Source: Pseudomonas alkylphenolica (GTDB taxonomy: Bacteria; Pseudomonadota; Gammaproteobacteria; Pseudomonadales; Pseudomonadaceae). From it: a stretch of 64,000 bases of DNA. Each line of letters starts with the position of its first letter. Position 1 is the first letter of the stretch. A model generated the notes under the pieces. The model searched no databases. It saw only the letters and a program-made list of their open reading frames with translations, and was not told the origin of the DNA. Positions 9,652 through 18,031 of this stretch are shown here, piece after piece. The stretch is taken from positions 1,028,501 to 1,092,500 of the forward strand of contig NZ_CP009048.1 of NCBI RefSeq assembly GCF_000746525.1, in the 5' to 3' direction. The position numbers and the translations under genes were made by a program.

Positions 9652-10383
9652 GTGAGCGCTAAAGTCGCACAACAGGCCCGGGAGCTGCTGCTCAAGGAAT
9701 ACCGTGGAGTCCTGTCGACCCATTCCAAGTCGATGCCGGGCTTTCCCTTCGGTTCGGTGGTGCCGTACTGCCTGGATGCCGACGGCAACCCGCTGATCCT
9801 GATCAGCCGCATCGCCCAGCACACCCACAACCTGCAGAAAGATCCCAAGTGCTCGCTGCTGGTCGGTGAGCGTGACGCTGAAGATGTGCAGGCCGTTGGT
9901 CGCCTGACCGTACTGGCCCATGCCCACAAGCTTGAGGAACCGGCGCAGGTCGAAGCCGCTGCCGAGCGCTATTACCGCTATTTCCCCGATTCGAGCAATT
10001 ATCACAAGGCGCATGATTTCGACTTCTGGGTGCTCAAGCCGGTACGTCACCGCTATATTGGCGGCTTTGGCGCGATCCATTGGGTCGACCACCTGAGCCT
10101 GGCCAATCCGTTTGCCGGCAAGGCCGAGCTGAGCATGATCGAGCACATGAACAGCGACCATGCCAATGCCATCGCGCATTACGTCCAGCTCAGCGGCCTG
10201 CCGCAGGGGACTGCGGCGCAGATGGTCGGCATCGACAGCGAGGGCATGCACCTGCGCATCGGCCAGGGAGTGTACTGGCTGCCGTTCGCCGTACCTTGCA
10301 ATACGCCGATACAAGTGCGCGAAGCCCTGGTTTTTCTGGCTCGCGCCGATCAATGGCCAGCGCGTGAAAGCGTTCAGGGTTGA
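9652..10383 (+). CDS. HugZ-like haem-utilisation/PNPOx-fold protein
   Basis: 243 residues, GTG start at 9652 with GGGAG 8 bases upstream. An N-terminal split-barrel of the pyridoxamine-phosphate-oxidase fold (residues about 5-150, with KSMPGFPFGSVVPYCLD and PLILISRIAQHT) is followed by a DUF2470 domain (about 160-240, MIEHMNSDHANAIAHYVQ). This two-domain build is that of HugZ/HutZ, which degrade haem for iron; the conserved histidine region MNSDHA is where haem ligands fall in that family. No haem-uptake genes adjoin it, so the role is inferred from family only. Confidence 0.85.
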   Translation: MSAKVAQQARELLLKEYRGVLSTHSKSMPGFPFGSVVPYCLDADGNPLILISRIAQHTHNLQKDPKCSLLVGERDAEDVQAVGRLTVLAHAHKLEEPAQVEAAAERYYRYFPDSSNYHKAHDFDFWVLKPVRHRYIGGFGAIHWVDHLSLANPFAGKAELSMIEHMNSDHANAIAHYVQLSGLPQGTAAQMVGIDSEGMHLRIGQGVYWLPFAVPCNTPIQVREALVFLARADQWPARESVQG

Positions 10384-10447
10384 AATAGCGGTTGAGCGCA
10401 TCCATTAAAGGTGTACTGCAAGGACATCTTGCGCAGAGGAACCATTG

Positions 10448-10945
10448 ATGCGTGCTTTTCTATTGCTGTTTCTGATTTTCCCGGTGCTGGAGCTGTATGT
10501 GTTCTTCAAGGTCAGCACCGCGATCGGCTTCTTCCCGGCGCTGCTGCTGATCATTGCCGGCTCCGCCCTGGGTGTGCTGGTGGTGCGGGTGGCCGGTCTG
10601 GCCACCGCCCTGCGTGCCCGCGAGAGCCTGCAGCGTGGCGAACTGCCCGCGGAGGACATGTTCCAGGGCCTGATGCTGGCCCTCGGTGGCGGCCTGCTGC
10701 TGTTGCCAGGCTTTATCAGTGATGTGATCGGCCTGATCTGCCTGCTGCCGTTCACCCGCCGCCTGCTCGGGCGCAAGATGCGTGAGCGTGCCGAAGCCCA
10801 GGCCATGCGCCAGCGGGCGTTTGGCGATGACCCGTTCATGACCCGCCCGGGCAGCCCTGGCGGCCAGCCTCGGCAGCCGAACGTGATCGAGGGTGAGTAC
10901 GAGCATCACGATCCCCGCGAACCACGCGACCCCCGCAATCTGTAA
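10448..10945 (+). CDS. fxsA: FxsA cytoplasmic-membrane protein
   Basis: 165 residues from ATG 10448 (an overlapping TTG at 10445 is less likely) with AGAGGAACC upstream. Two to three N-terminal membrane segments: FLLLFLIFPVLELYVFF, AIGFFPALLLIIAGSALGVLVVR, and LMLALGGGLLLLPGFISDVIGLICLLP, then a charged cytoplasmic tail. In E. coli FxsA relieves phage T7 F-exclusion; its normal role is unclear. As in other gammaproteobacteria it stands directly upstream of groES, separated by an intrinsic terminator and the heat-shock promoter. Confidence 0.92.
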   Translation: MRAFLLLFLIFPVLELYVFFKVSTAIGFFPALLLIIAGSALGVLVVRVAGLATALRARESLQRGELPAEDMFQGLMLALGGGLLLLPGFISDVIGLICLLPFTRRLLGRKMRERAEAQAMRQRAFGDDPFMTRPGSPGGQPRQPNVIEGEYEHHDPREPRDPRNL

Positions 10946-10963
10946 CCCTGCAAGCGCTAGACT

Positions 10964-10987
10964 GAACGGCCCCCGACGGGGCCGTTC
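10964..10987 (+). terminator. Stem-loop after fxsA
   Basis: Perfect 10-bp inverted repeat GAACGGCCCC / GGGGCCGTTC around CGAC, 19 bases after the fxsA stop. No T run follows, so it may need other factors, but it separates fxsA from groESL. Confidence 0.6.
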
Positions 10988-11029
10988 TGCATTGCGCGGG
11001 CGGATCGCTAAAAAATTTCATCAGCAAGC

Positions 11030-11057
11030 CTTGTAATTGATCTTGGCGACCTCATGT
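11030..11057 (+). promoter_or_regulatory. Sigma-32-type heat-shock promoter of groESL
   Basis: CTTGTAA (11030-11036), 13 bases, then CCTCATGT (11050-11057). This fits the RpoH consensus CTTGAAA-N13-CCCCATNT with one mismatch in each box. It lies 144 bases upstream of groES. Confidence 0.8.
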
Positions 11058-11075
11058 AGGGGTTACCGCAAGGTT

Positions 11076-11094
11076 TCCGGGGAAATGCCCCGGA
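11076..11094 (+). other. Hairpin in the groESL leader
   Basis: TCCGGGG (11076-11082) and CCCCGGA (11088-11094) form a 7-bp stem with a 5-base loop about 20 bases downstream of the heat-shock promoter. A second short stem, GCCGGT/ACCGGC, lies near 11153-11170. The leader is therefore well folded; any regulatory role is inference. Confidence 0.55.
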
Positions 11095-11201
11095 CATTAC
11101 ATGCGTGGTTCGCACCGCGAGCTACGAGCGGCTACGCCGCAAGCATCAACCCGCCGGTGTCGATACCGGCCGATGAAAACCACAATTAGGAGAGATCGAC
11201 A

Positions 11202-11495
11202 ATGAAGCTTCGTCCTCTGCATGACCGCGTCGTTATCCGTCGCAGCGAAGAAGAATCGAAAACCGCTGGCGGTATCGTTCTGCCAGGTTCGGCCGCTGAA
11301 AAACCTAACCGTGGCGAAGTCGTCGCTGTAGGTACCGGTCGCATCCTGGACAACGGTGAAGTGCGTGCGCTGGCCGTGAAAGTGGGTGACAAGGTGGTTT
11401 TCGGCCCTTACTCGGGCAGCAACACTGTGAAAGTTGACGGCGAAGACCTGCTGGTAATGGCTGAGAACGAGATTCTCGCTGTTATCGAAGGCTGA
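11202..11495 (+). CDS. groES: Co-chaperonin GroES (Hsp10)
   Basis: 97 residues. Heptameric lid of the GroEL chamber. Starts [18 protein letters not shown] and contains the mobile-loop segment [20 protein letters not shown] and the C-terminal [16 protein letters not shown], all as in bacterial Hsp10. Ribosome site TAGGAGAG stands at 11188-11195. First gene of the groES-groEL operon; 47 bases to groEL. Codon use is strongly biased, as expected for an abundant protein. Confidence 0.98.
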   Translation: MKLRPLHDRVVIRRSEEESKTAGGIVLPGSAAEKPNRGEVVAVGTGRILDNGEVRALAVKVGDKVVFGPYSGSNTVKVDGEDLLVMAENEILAVIEG

Positions 11496-11536
11496 TTCCG
11501 CTGGTTTCCCGTTACTCCAAAGTATTCAAGGATTAA

Positions 11537-13192
<1,656 letters not shown>

Positions 13193-13211
13193 GCCAGCCT
13201 TACCGCTTAAG

Positions 13212-13241
13212 AAAAAGCCCCGCTAAATGCGGGGCTTTTTT
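13212..13241 (+). terminator. Intrinsic terminator of groESL
   Basis: AAAAAGCCCCGC - TAAAT - GCGGGGCTTTTTT: a GC-rich 7-bp stem extended by A:T pairs and a run of T. Strong and nearly symmetrical, so it can also act on the opposite strand. Confidence 0.95.
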
Positions 13242-13295
13242 GTGCCTGTTGTCCGGAGCATCCCCGGTGCTGCGGCGGTGCAGTTTACACCGCGA

Positions 13296-14039
13296 TTACG
13301 GGCTTTCAGTCAATAGCGCATCGCGGGGCAAGCCCGCTCCCACCACCACAGGTTTGCGATACAGCACCCAGTAATAGCAGCCCAGACTGATCAACCAGCA
13401 GAACACCGCGGTCCACACGTTGTGTGAGAAAAAGTGTGCGCCTTGCAGCATGCGTCCTATCGAAAACACAGTGCCCAGAGCAAACGCGAACAGCAGGGTG
13501 GCACGGGCCAGGCGTGGGCGGCGGTCACGCAGGGCGAAGAACAGCGCAAACAGGGTGAAACCGGTGGCTGCATGGCCGCCAGGCCAGCAACGACCCGGTT
13601 TGTCGGTGGCCGGGCGAGGGCTGAGCAGTTCGCTGTAGGTTTCCTTGCCGCCGAACTCCTTCAGGCTCCAGGGGCACTGCACGGCGGTAACCGCTTTGAC
13701 CGGGGTGACGAAACTGGTCGACAGGCCCATGGCCAGGACCAGATAGCCCAGCTCCCGACGCCAGCCTTTGAGGCGCTGCCAGAAGAAACTGCCGATGAAG
13801 GCCACAATGGCTCCTACGCTGAGGGCGATCACCACTTGTTTGGCGCGGTCATGCAGGATGTCTTCGAGGAAGTAGCTATGCCGACCGATGAACTGGCCGG
13901 CAACCGGGTCGAATGCCAGCTTGGCCAGGTCCATGTCCAGTGAGGTCAGTTCCAGCAGGATGAGTGTCAGTGCGGCGGCTGCGGGGATGCCGAGGGCAAT
14001 CCACAGGTTGAGCGGGCGAGAAGGGGCAGGTAGCGGCAT
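13296..14039 (-). CDS. PAP2-superfamily membrane phosphatase with a REP-encoded C-terminal tail
   Basis: 247 residues from ATG 14039 (MPLPAPSRPLNLWIALG). Six hydrophobic segments. PAP2 motifs: WPGGHAATGFTLF matches the PSGH box with the catalytic His, and SIGRMLQGAHFFSHNVWTA matches SRxxxxxHxxxD. The first motif is a variant (KAVTAVQCPWSL). Expected to remove phosphate from a lipid substrate at the periplasmic face of the inner membrane; which lipid is unknown. The last dozen residues (VVVGAGLPRDALL...) are translated from a REP element at 13318-13345. A perfect ColR box lies upstream at 14119-14134, consistent with the KT2440 orthologue being in the ColR regulon as I recall. Divergent from colR. 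Confidence 0.87.
   Translation of the reverse strand: MPLPAPSRPLNLWIALGIPAAAALTLILLELTSLDMDLAKLAFDPVAGQFIGRHSYFLEDILHDRAKQVVIALSVGAIVAFIGSFFWQRLKGWRRELGYLVLAMGLSTSFVTPVKAVTAVQCPWSLKEFGGKETYSELLSPRPATDKPGRCWPGGHAATGFTLFALFFALRDRRPRLARATLLFAFALGTVFSIGRMLQGAHFFSHNVWTAVFCWLISLGCYYWVLYRKPVVVGAGLPRDALLTESP
13318..13345. repeat. Single REP element inside the PAP2 gene end
   Basis: CGCATCGCGGGGCAAGCCCG followed by CTCCCACC: one REP unit, not paired. It lies inside the coding sequence of the phosphatase gene and supplies its C-terminal residues VGAGLPRDA on the minus strand. Confidence 0.9.
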
Positions 14040-14118
14040 GGCAGGTCCAGGCAGGTCGAAGGGACAGTCCCAACCGGCAATTATCGGGTGGCCGCTATAA
14101 CCTGTCCGTGAAGACTGA

Positions 14119-14134
14119 GTGAAAAAAACGTTAG
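14119..14134 (-). promoter_or_regulatory. ColR box upstream of the PAP2 gene
   Basis: On the minus strand the sequence is CTAACGTTTTTTTCAC, a 16/16 fit to the P. putida ColR consensus YYNASNNYTTTTTCAC as I remember it. It lies 80 bases upstream of the phosphatase start, pointing at that gene, in the region shared with colR. Confidence 0.7.
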
Positions 14135-14227
14135 CCTGCAATAAAGTCGCGCCGACCTAGCCGCGCGTGACCGATGGCCGTAAGCTGCGCCTGCCAAGCA
14201 GGCAAATGCCCCGGACGGGAGAACCCC

Positions 14228-14911
14228 ATGCGTATTCTACTGGTTGAAGACAACCGCGATATCCTCGCCAATCTGGCCGACTATCTGGGCCTTAAAGGCT
14301 ACACGGTCGATTGTGCCCAGGACGGACTGTCGGGTTTGCACCTGGCCGCCACTGAACACTATGACTTGATCGTGCTCGACATCATGCTGCCGGGGATCGA
14401 TGGCTACACCCTGTGCAAGCGTCTGCGTGAAGACGCCCGGCGAGACACCCCGGTGATCATGCTTACCGCCCGCGATCAGCTCGATGACCGCCTGCAAGGC
14501 TTTCGCTCGGGCGCCGATGACTACCTGCTCAAGCCATTTGCCCTGTCGGAGCTGGCTGCGCGTATCGAAGCGGTACTGCGCCGGGCTCAGGGTGGTGGAC
14601 GGCGCACCTTGCAGGTCAGCGACCTGGTGTATGACCTCGATACCCTGGAAGTCACCCGCGACGGCAAACTGCTCAAACTCAACCCTGTGGGGTTGAAACT
14701 GCTGGCGGTGCTGATGCAGAAGAGCCCCCATGTACTGCGTCGTGAAGTGCTGGAAGAGGCGCTCTGGGGGGATGACTGCCCGGACAGTGACAGCCTGCGC
14801 AGCCACGTCCATCAGTTGCGCCAGGTGATCGACAAGCCGTTCGAAAAGGCCCTGCTACATACCGTCCACGGTGTCGGCTACCGCCTTGCCGAGGGCCGTG
14901 ATGGAGTTTAA
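14228..14911 (+). CDS. colR: Response regulator ColR (OmpR/PhoB family)
   Basis: 227 residues from ATG 14228, with GGGAGAA just upstream. Receiver domain 1-120: acidic pocket LLVEDNRD, phospho-acceptor D51 in LIVLDIMLPG, lysine in DDYLLKPFA. Winged-helix domain about 130-222 with NPVGLKLLAVLMQ, SLRSHVHQLRQVI and VHGVGYRLA. With ColS it adjusts envelope lipid and LPS genes and protects against excess zinc, iron, manganese and phenol in P. putida. The colS ATG lies 8 bases before the end of colR. Sequence is almost identical to what I know of KT2440 ColR. Confidence 0.97.
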   Translation: MRILLVEDNRDILANLADYLGLKGYTVDCAQDGLSGLHLAATEHYDLIVLDIMLPGIDGYTLCKRLREDARRDTPVIMLTARDQLDDRLQGFRSGADDYLLKPFALSELAARIEAVLRRAQGGGRRTLQVSDLVYDLDTLEVTRDGKLLKLNPVGLKLLAVLMQKSPHVLRREVLEEALWGDDCPDSDSLRSHVHQLRQVIDKPFEKALLHTVHGVGYRLAEGRDGV

Positions 14912-16193
14912 GCAAAGCCTTGCCCAGCGGATCATCATCGCCTTTGCCTTGATGAGTGCGCTGGTGGCCGGCGCCTTCGCCTTTGGCATCGTGGCCACCG
15001 TGCATCTGGTTGAAGAGCGCTTGATCTCGGCTGTACTGGGAGGAGACCTGCAGCGCCTGCTGCGCATGGACAGCGTCAATGACTGGAGCCACCGTCCGCG
15101 ACCGGACCAGCTGTTTTACTACAGCGGCGGACGTGACGAATTCGAACTGCCCAAGGACCTGCGTCACCTTAATCCGGGTTTTCACGAAGTATTCCGCGAG
15201 CAACTGTCCTATCACGCCATGGTCGAAGTGGTGGACGGGCGGCGCTATGTGCTGTTGCAAGATCAGAGTGATTTCGAAGAACGTGAGCGGGTGCTGTTTG
15301 CCATTGTCGTGGTGGGCTTTGTGCTCAGTCTGGCTTTGGCCGTGTTCCTCGGCTGGGTGCTGGCGCGACGGGTGATGGCGCCGGTGATCCGCTTGGCGCA
15401 ACAGGTGCGCCATCGTGACCAGTTGCTGGGGCTGGCGCCGCCACTGGCACCGGATTACGCCGCCGACGAAGTGGGTCAGCTGGCCATGGCCTTTGACGAT
15501 ACCCTGGGGCGTTTGCGCGATGCCTTGACGCGTGAGCGCCTGTTCACCAGCGATGTCAGCCACGAGCTGCGAACGCCCTTGATGGTACTGGCGAGCTCCT
15601 GCGAGTTGTTGCTGGTCAACCCGAATATCGATCCGCGTACACGTTCGCAGGTCGAGCGGATCGCCAGGGCCACGGAAGAGATGCAGGAACTGGTGAAAAC
15701 CTTCCTGATGCTGGCCAGGGCCCAGCGCGATGAAGGCGCGGTGGCCTCGCAGGCGAGCCTCAAGGAGGTGGCCGATGATCTGGTCGGTGTCTGGCGCGAC
15801 ACCATCGAGCAGAAAGGTCTGACGCTGCTTTATGACGCCAAGGGGGGATTGCCGACGTTGTACAACGCCACCTTCCTGCAGGCGGTAATGGGCAATCTGC
15901 TGCGCAATGCCGCGCATTACACGGACTATGGCTTTATCCGCCTGACCCTGGAGCCTGCAGGTTTTACGGTCGAGGACAGTGGCGTGGGTATTCCCGAGGA
16001 GCAGCGTGAAGCCATGTTCCGGCCGTTTGTTCGCGGCGATGAGCGGCGCGGGGAAGGTCTTGGTCTGGGGCTTTCGCTGGTACAACGGATTTGCGATGAC
16101 CAGAACTGGACCGTCAGCTTGACCGCGATGGTGCCCCACGGCTGCCGCTTTCGTGTCGACTTGACCCGTGCTCCGGGCCGTCCGATCGAGTAA
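14901..16193 (+). CDS. colS: Sensor histidine kinase ColS (zinc/iron sensing)
   Basis: 430 residues from ATG 14901, overlapping the end of colR. Membrane segments about 11-36 and 132-155 bound a periplasmic loop of about 95 residues. In that loop E96, H105, E126 and E129 are all present; E126-x-x-E129 is the ExxE metal-binding motif and these four residues are those reported for metal sensing by P. putida ColS. HAMP about 156-210, HisKA with H221 in DVSHELRTPL, HATPase with VEDSGVGIP and GEGLGLGLSLV. Start codon and length agree with the KT2440 protein, so function is confidently transferred. Confidence 0.97.
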   Translation: MEFKQSLAQRIIIAFALMSALVAGAFAFGIVATVHLVEERLISAVLGGDLQRLLRMDSVNDWSHRPRPDQLFYYSGGRDEFELPKDLRHLNPGFHEVFREQLSYHAMVEVVDGRRYVLLQDQSDFEERERVLFAIVVVGFVLSLALAVFLGWVLARRVMAPVIRLAQQVRHRDQLLGLAPPLAPDYAADEVGQLAMAFDDTLGRLRDALTRERLFTSDVSHELRTPLMVLASSCELLLVNPNIDPRTRSQVERIARATEEMQELVKTFLMLARAQRDEGAVASQASLKEVADDLVGVWRDTIEQKGLTLLYDAKGGLPTLYNATFLQAVMGNLLRNAAHYTDYGFIRLTLEPAGFTVEDSGVGIPEEQREAMFRPFVRGDERRGEGLGLGLSLVQRICDDQNWTVSLTAMVPHGCRFRVDLTRAPGRPIE

Positions 16194-16226
16194 TTGTGAA
16201 ATGTTCTGTAACTTTTAACAGGGCGA

Positions 16227-16242
16227 CTAACGAAATTTTCAC
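16227..16242 (+). promoter_or_regulatory. ColR box upstream of the methyltransferase operon
   Basis: CTAACGAAATTTTCAC matches 14 of 16 positions of the ColR consensus YYNASNNYTTTTTCAC, 67 bases upstream of the methyltransferase ATG. Same orientation as the operon it would control. Confidence 0.6.
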
Positions 16243-16308
16243 ATGCGCATGACCTGACGCCAACGATTGCCTGCTTAAGGTGGGCAGATTGGAGTCAGGA
16301 GATGCACC

Positions 16309-16989
16309 ATGCGTAGCCCCATCAAACTCGAGTTTTCCGAGAAGTACGACCAGCAACATGCCCAGGAGTACTTTCTCAAGCATCAAGACGGCCTGGCTCG
16401 GCGCTTGTCTCATCAACGTGATGAACAACTGGCCCGCCGTGCCCTGGCGCTGGCCGGTGAGCCTGGTCTGGTGCTCGACTTGCCGTGTGGTGCCGGCCGC
16501 TTCTGGCCGATGCTGGCGGAGAAGCCCAATCGAGTGATCATTGGTGCGGACAACTCCGAGGCCATGCTGGAGACTGCCACCAAGTCGCAACCTGCGCATA
16601 TCGTCGAGCGGGTACGCACCTTGCAGACCTCAGCCTTCGCTATCGACTTGCCGGATAACTCGGTCGATAGCATTTTCTGTATGCGACTGATGCACCACAT
16701 TGGTGAGGCCGCCCACCGCAAAGAAATTCTCTCTGAATTTCAACGTGTTACCCGTGACAGTGTGATTCTGTCATTGTGGGTAGACGGCAACTTCAAAGCC
16801 TGGCGCCGGAAAAAGCTGGAACAACGTCGTTACGCTGAGACCGGAAAGGGCAGTTACCAAAACCGCTTTGTGTTACCGGTTGCTACGGTTGAAGAAGAAT
16901 TTCAGGCTGCCGGTTTCCGCATTCAGGAACGATTGGACTTTTTACCGTTCTATGCCATGTGGCGAGTATACGTATTGCGTAAGGGGTAG
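16309..16989 (+). CDS. Class I SAM-dependent methyltransferase, ColR-regulon member
   Basis: 226 residues, ATG 16309 after CAGGAGATGCACC. SAM-binding motif I VLDLPCGAGRF at about residues 55-65, then IIGADNSEAML (motif II) and FCMRLMHHIGE; a methyltransferase type 11/25 fold. The N-terminal LEFSEKYDQQHAQEYF is shared with orthologues at the colRS locus (PA4379, PP_0903 from memory). Acts in the cytoplasm, probably on an envelope precursor because of its ColR link and its WaaP-like partner downstream (6 bases apart). Substrate unknown. Confidence 0.85.
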   Translation: MRSPIKLEFSEKYDQQHAQEYFLKHQDGLARRLSHQRDEQLARRALALAGEPGLVLDLPCGAGRFWPMLAEKPNRVIIGADNSEAMLETATKSQPAHIVERVRTLQTSAFAIDLPDNSVDSIFCMRLMHHIGEAAHRKEILSEFQRVTRDSVILSLWVDGNFKAWRRKKLEQRRYAETGKGSYQNRFVLPVATVEEEFQAAGFRIQERLDFLPFYAMWRVYVLRKG

Positions 16990-16995
16990 CAGGGC

Positions 16996-17709
16996 ATGGC
17001 GGTAGAGCGCTCAGGGACAACGACGGGGAACAACCGGTTCGATCACTTCTGGCAACAGCAGGGCGAGTGGGTCGAGGCTCCCAACCAGCGCCGGGGTGGG
17101 GAAAGTGGGGTACAGCGGCTGAGTGGTGAAAATGGTCAGGTGCTGTATTCCAAACGTCAGATTGGCCATATCTACCGCAGTTTGATGCACCCGTTCGGCC
17201 GCCCGACGGTGTTGCGTGAATATGATGCGCTCAACAGCTTTGAGCAATTGGGTGTGCGGGTGCCGCACATCGTTTATTGCGGGGTCGAGCGTGATGCCGA
17301 CCATCAGTGGCGCGCCCTGCTGGTCAGCGAGGCCCTGGACGGCTTTGAGGATTGCGACAACTGGTACGCCAACGGTGCGCGCGAGCGTTACAGCCAGACC
17401 CTGCATGAGCGCATGCTGCAGGACCTGGCCGAGAACCTGGCGCGTATGCACCGTGGCCATTGGCAGCATGGCTGCCTGTACGGCAAGCATGTGTTCATCA
17501 AGGTGGTCGGTGAAGGCGACGAAGCGCGAGCCGAAGTAGCGCTGCTGGACCTGGAAAAGTGCCGCCGCCGCATCAGTTGCCAACGCGCTGCAGCCAATGA
17601 CCTGAAGCAATTGCGCCGCCATTCGTCATTCAATGACGCAGAGTGGCAAAAGCTGCTCTATTTTTATCAGATGGCGTTTGGCAGCGCTGTCAAAGGTTTA
17701 GAGCAATGA
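16996..17709 (+). CDS. InaA/WaaP-like lipopolysaccharide kinase-family protein
   Basis: 237 residues. Protein-kinase-like fold of the Kdo/WaaP (LPS core kinase) group: nucleotide-binding N-lobe with VLYSKRQIGHI and catalytic loop region ARMHRGHWQHGCLYGKHVFI, then VALLDLEKCRRR where kinases carry the DFG-like Asp. Orthologues are called InaA, for induction by weak acids. Cytoplasmic, likely phosphorylating an LPS-core or related sugar; inferred from family. Second gene of the ColR-controlled operon; its TGA overlaps the next ATG. Confidence 0.83.
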   Translation: MAVERSGTTTGNNRFDHFWQQQGEWVEAPNQRRGGESGVQRLSGENGQVLYSKRQIGHIYRSLMHPFGRPTVLREYDALNSFEQLGVRVPHIVYCGVERDADHQWRALLVSEALDGFEDCDNWYANGARERYSQTLHERMLQDLAENLARMHRGHWQHGCLYGKHVFIKVVGEGDEARAEVALLDLEKCRRRISCQRAAANDLKQLRRHSSFNDAEWQKLLYFYQMAFGSAVKGLEQ

Positions 17710-17933
17710 AACTAGAAATCGCTCGAGGTTTGTTTCTTGTGGCTGCCCTGGCGGCGGCTACTGCTGCTGTGGCGGCTTGGGAGGAACCCGGGCCAGAGGT
17801 GTTGAGCCATGCCGCCAACGCGGCGCAGTGCCCGCTGCCACGGTTGATCAAACCGCAGGTGGAGGCCAAGCCGGACCATGACCTGCTGTTACTGCTGTTC
17901 GGTCTCAGTCAGGGTGGGCGTGCGCCGGGTTAA
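17706..17933 (+). CDS. Small exported protein of the colRS locus
   Basis: 75 residues from ATG 17706, which overlaps the InaA stop by 4 bases (ATGA), so it is translationally coupled. MKLEIARGLFLVAALAAATA is a clear signal peptide or anchor; the mature part is about 50 residues with one Cys (AQCPLPRLIKPQVEAKPDHD) and a Leu-rich stretch DLLLLLFGL. It has no recognisable domain. Position matches PA4377/PP_0905-type hypothetical proteins, so it is conserved and probably acts in the envelope with the two genes before it. Confidence 0.8.
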   Translation: MKLEIARGLFLVAALAAATAAVAAWEEPGPEVLSHAANAAQCPLPRLIKPQVEAKPDHDLLLLLFGLSQGGRAPG

Positions 17934-17969
17934 TGCATAGCCGGTGGGGGCGGCGGTGCGACGACTCGA

Positions 17970-18031
17970 CTTGCCCCGCGATTGCAGGTTGACAGTCACA
18001 TCGCATCGCGGGGCAAGCCCGCTCCCACCGG
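17970..18031. repeat. REP pair 2 (outer CCCGCTCCCAC on one side, inner GCGAT)
   Basis: A truncated left copy (CTTGCCCCGCGATTG) and a full right copy (ATCGCGGGGCAAGCCCGCTC) with GACAGTCACATCGC between. The right copy overlaps the 3' end of the RND pump gene and encodes its tail VGAGLPRDAM. Confidence 0.9.
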
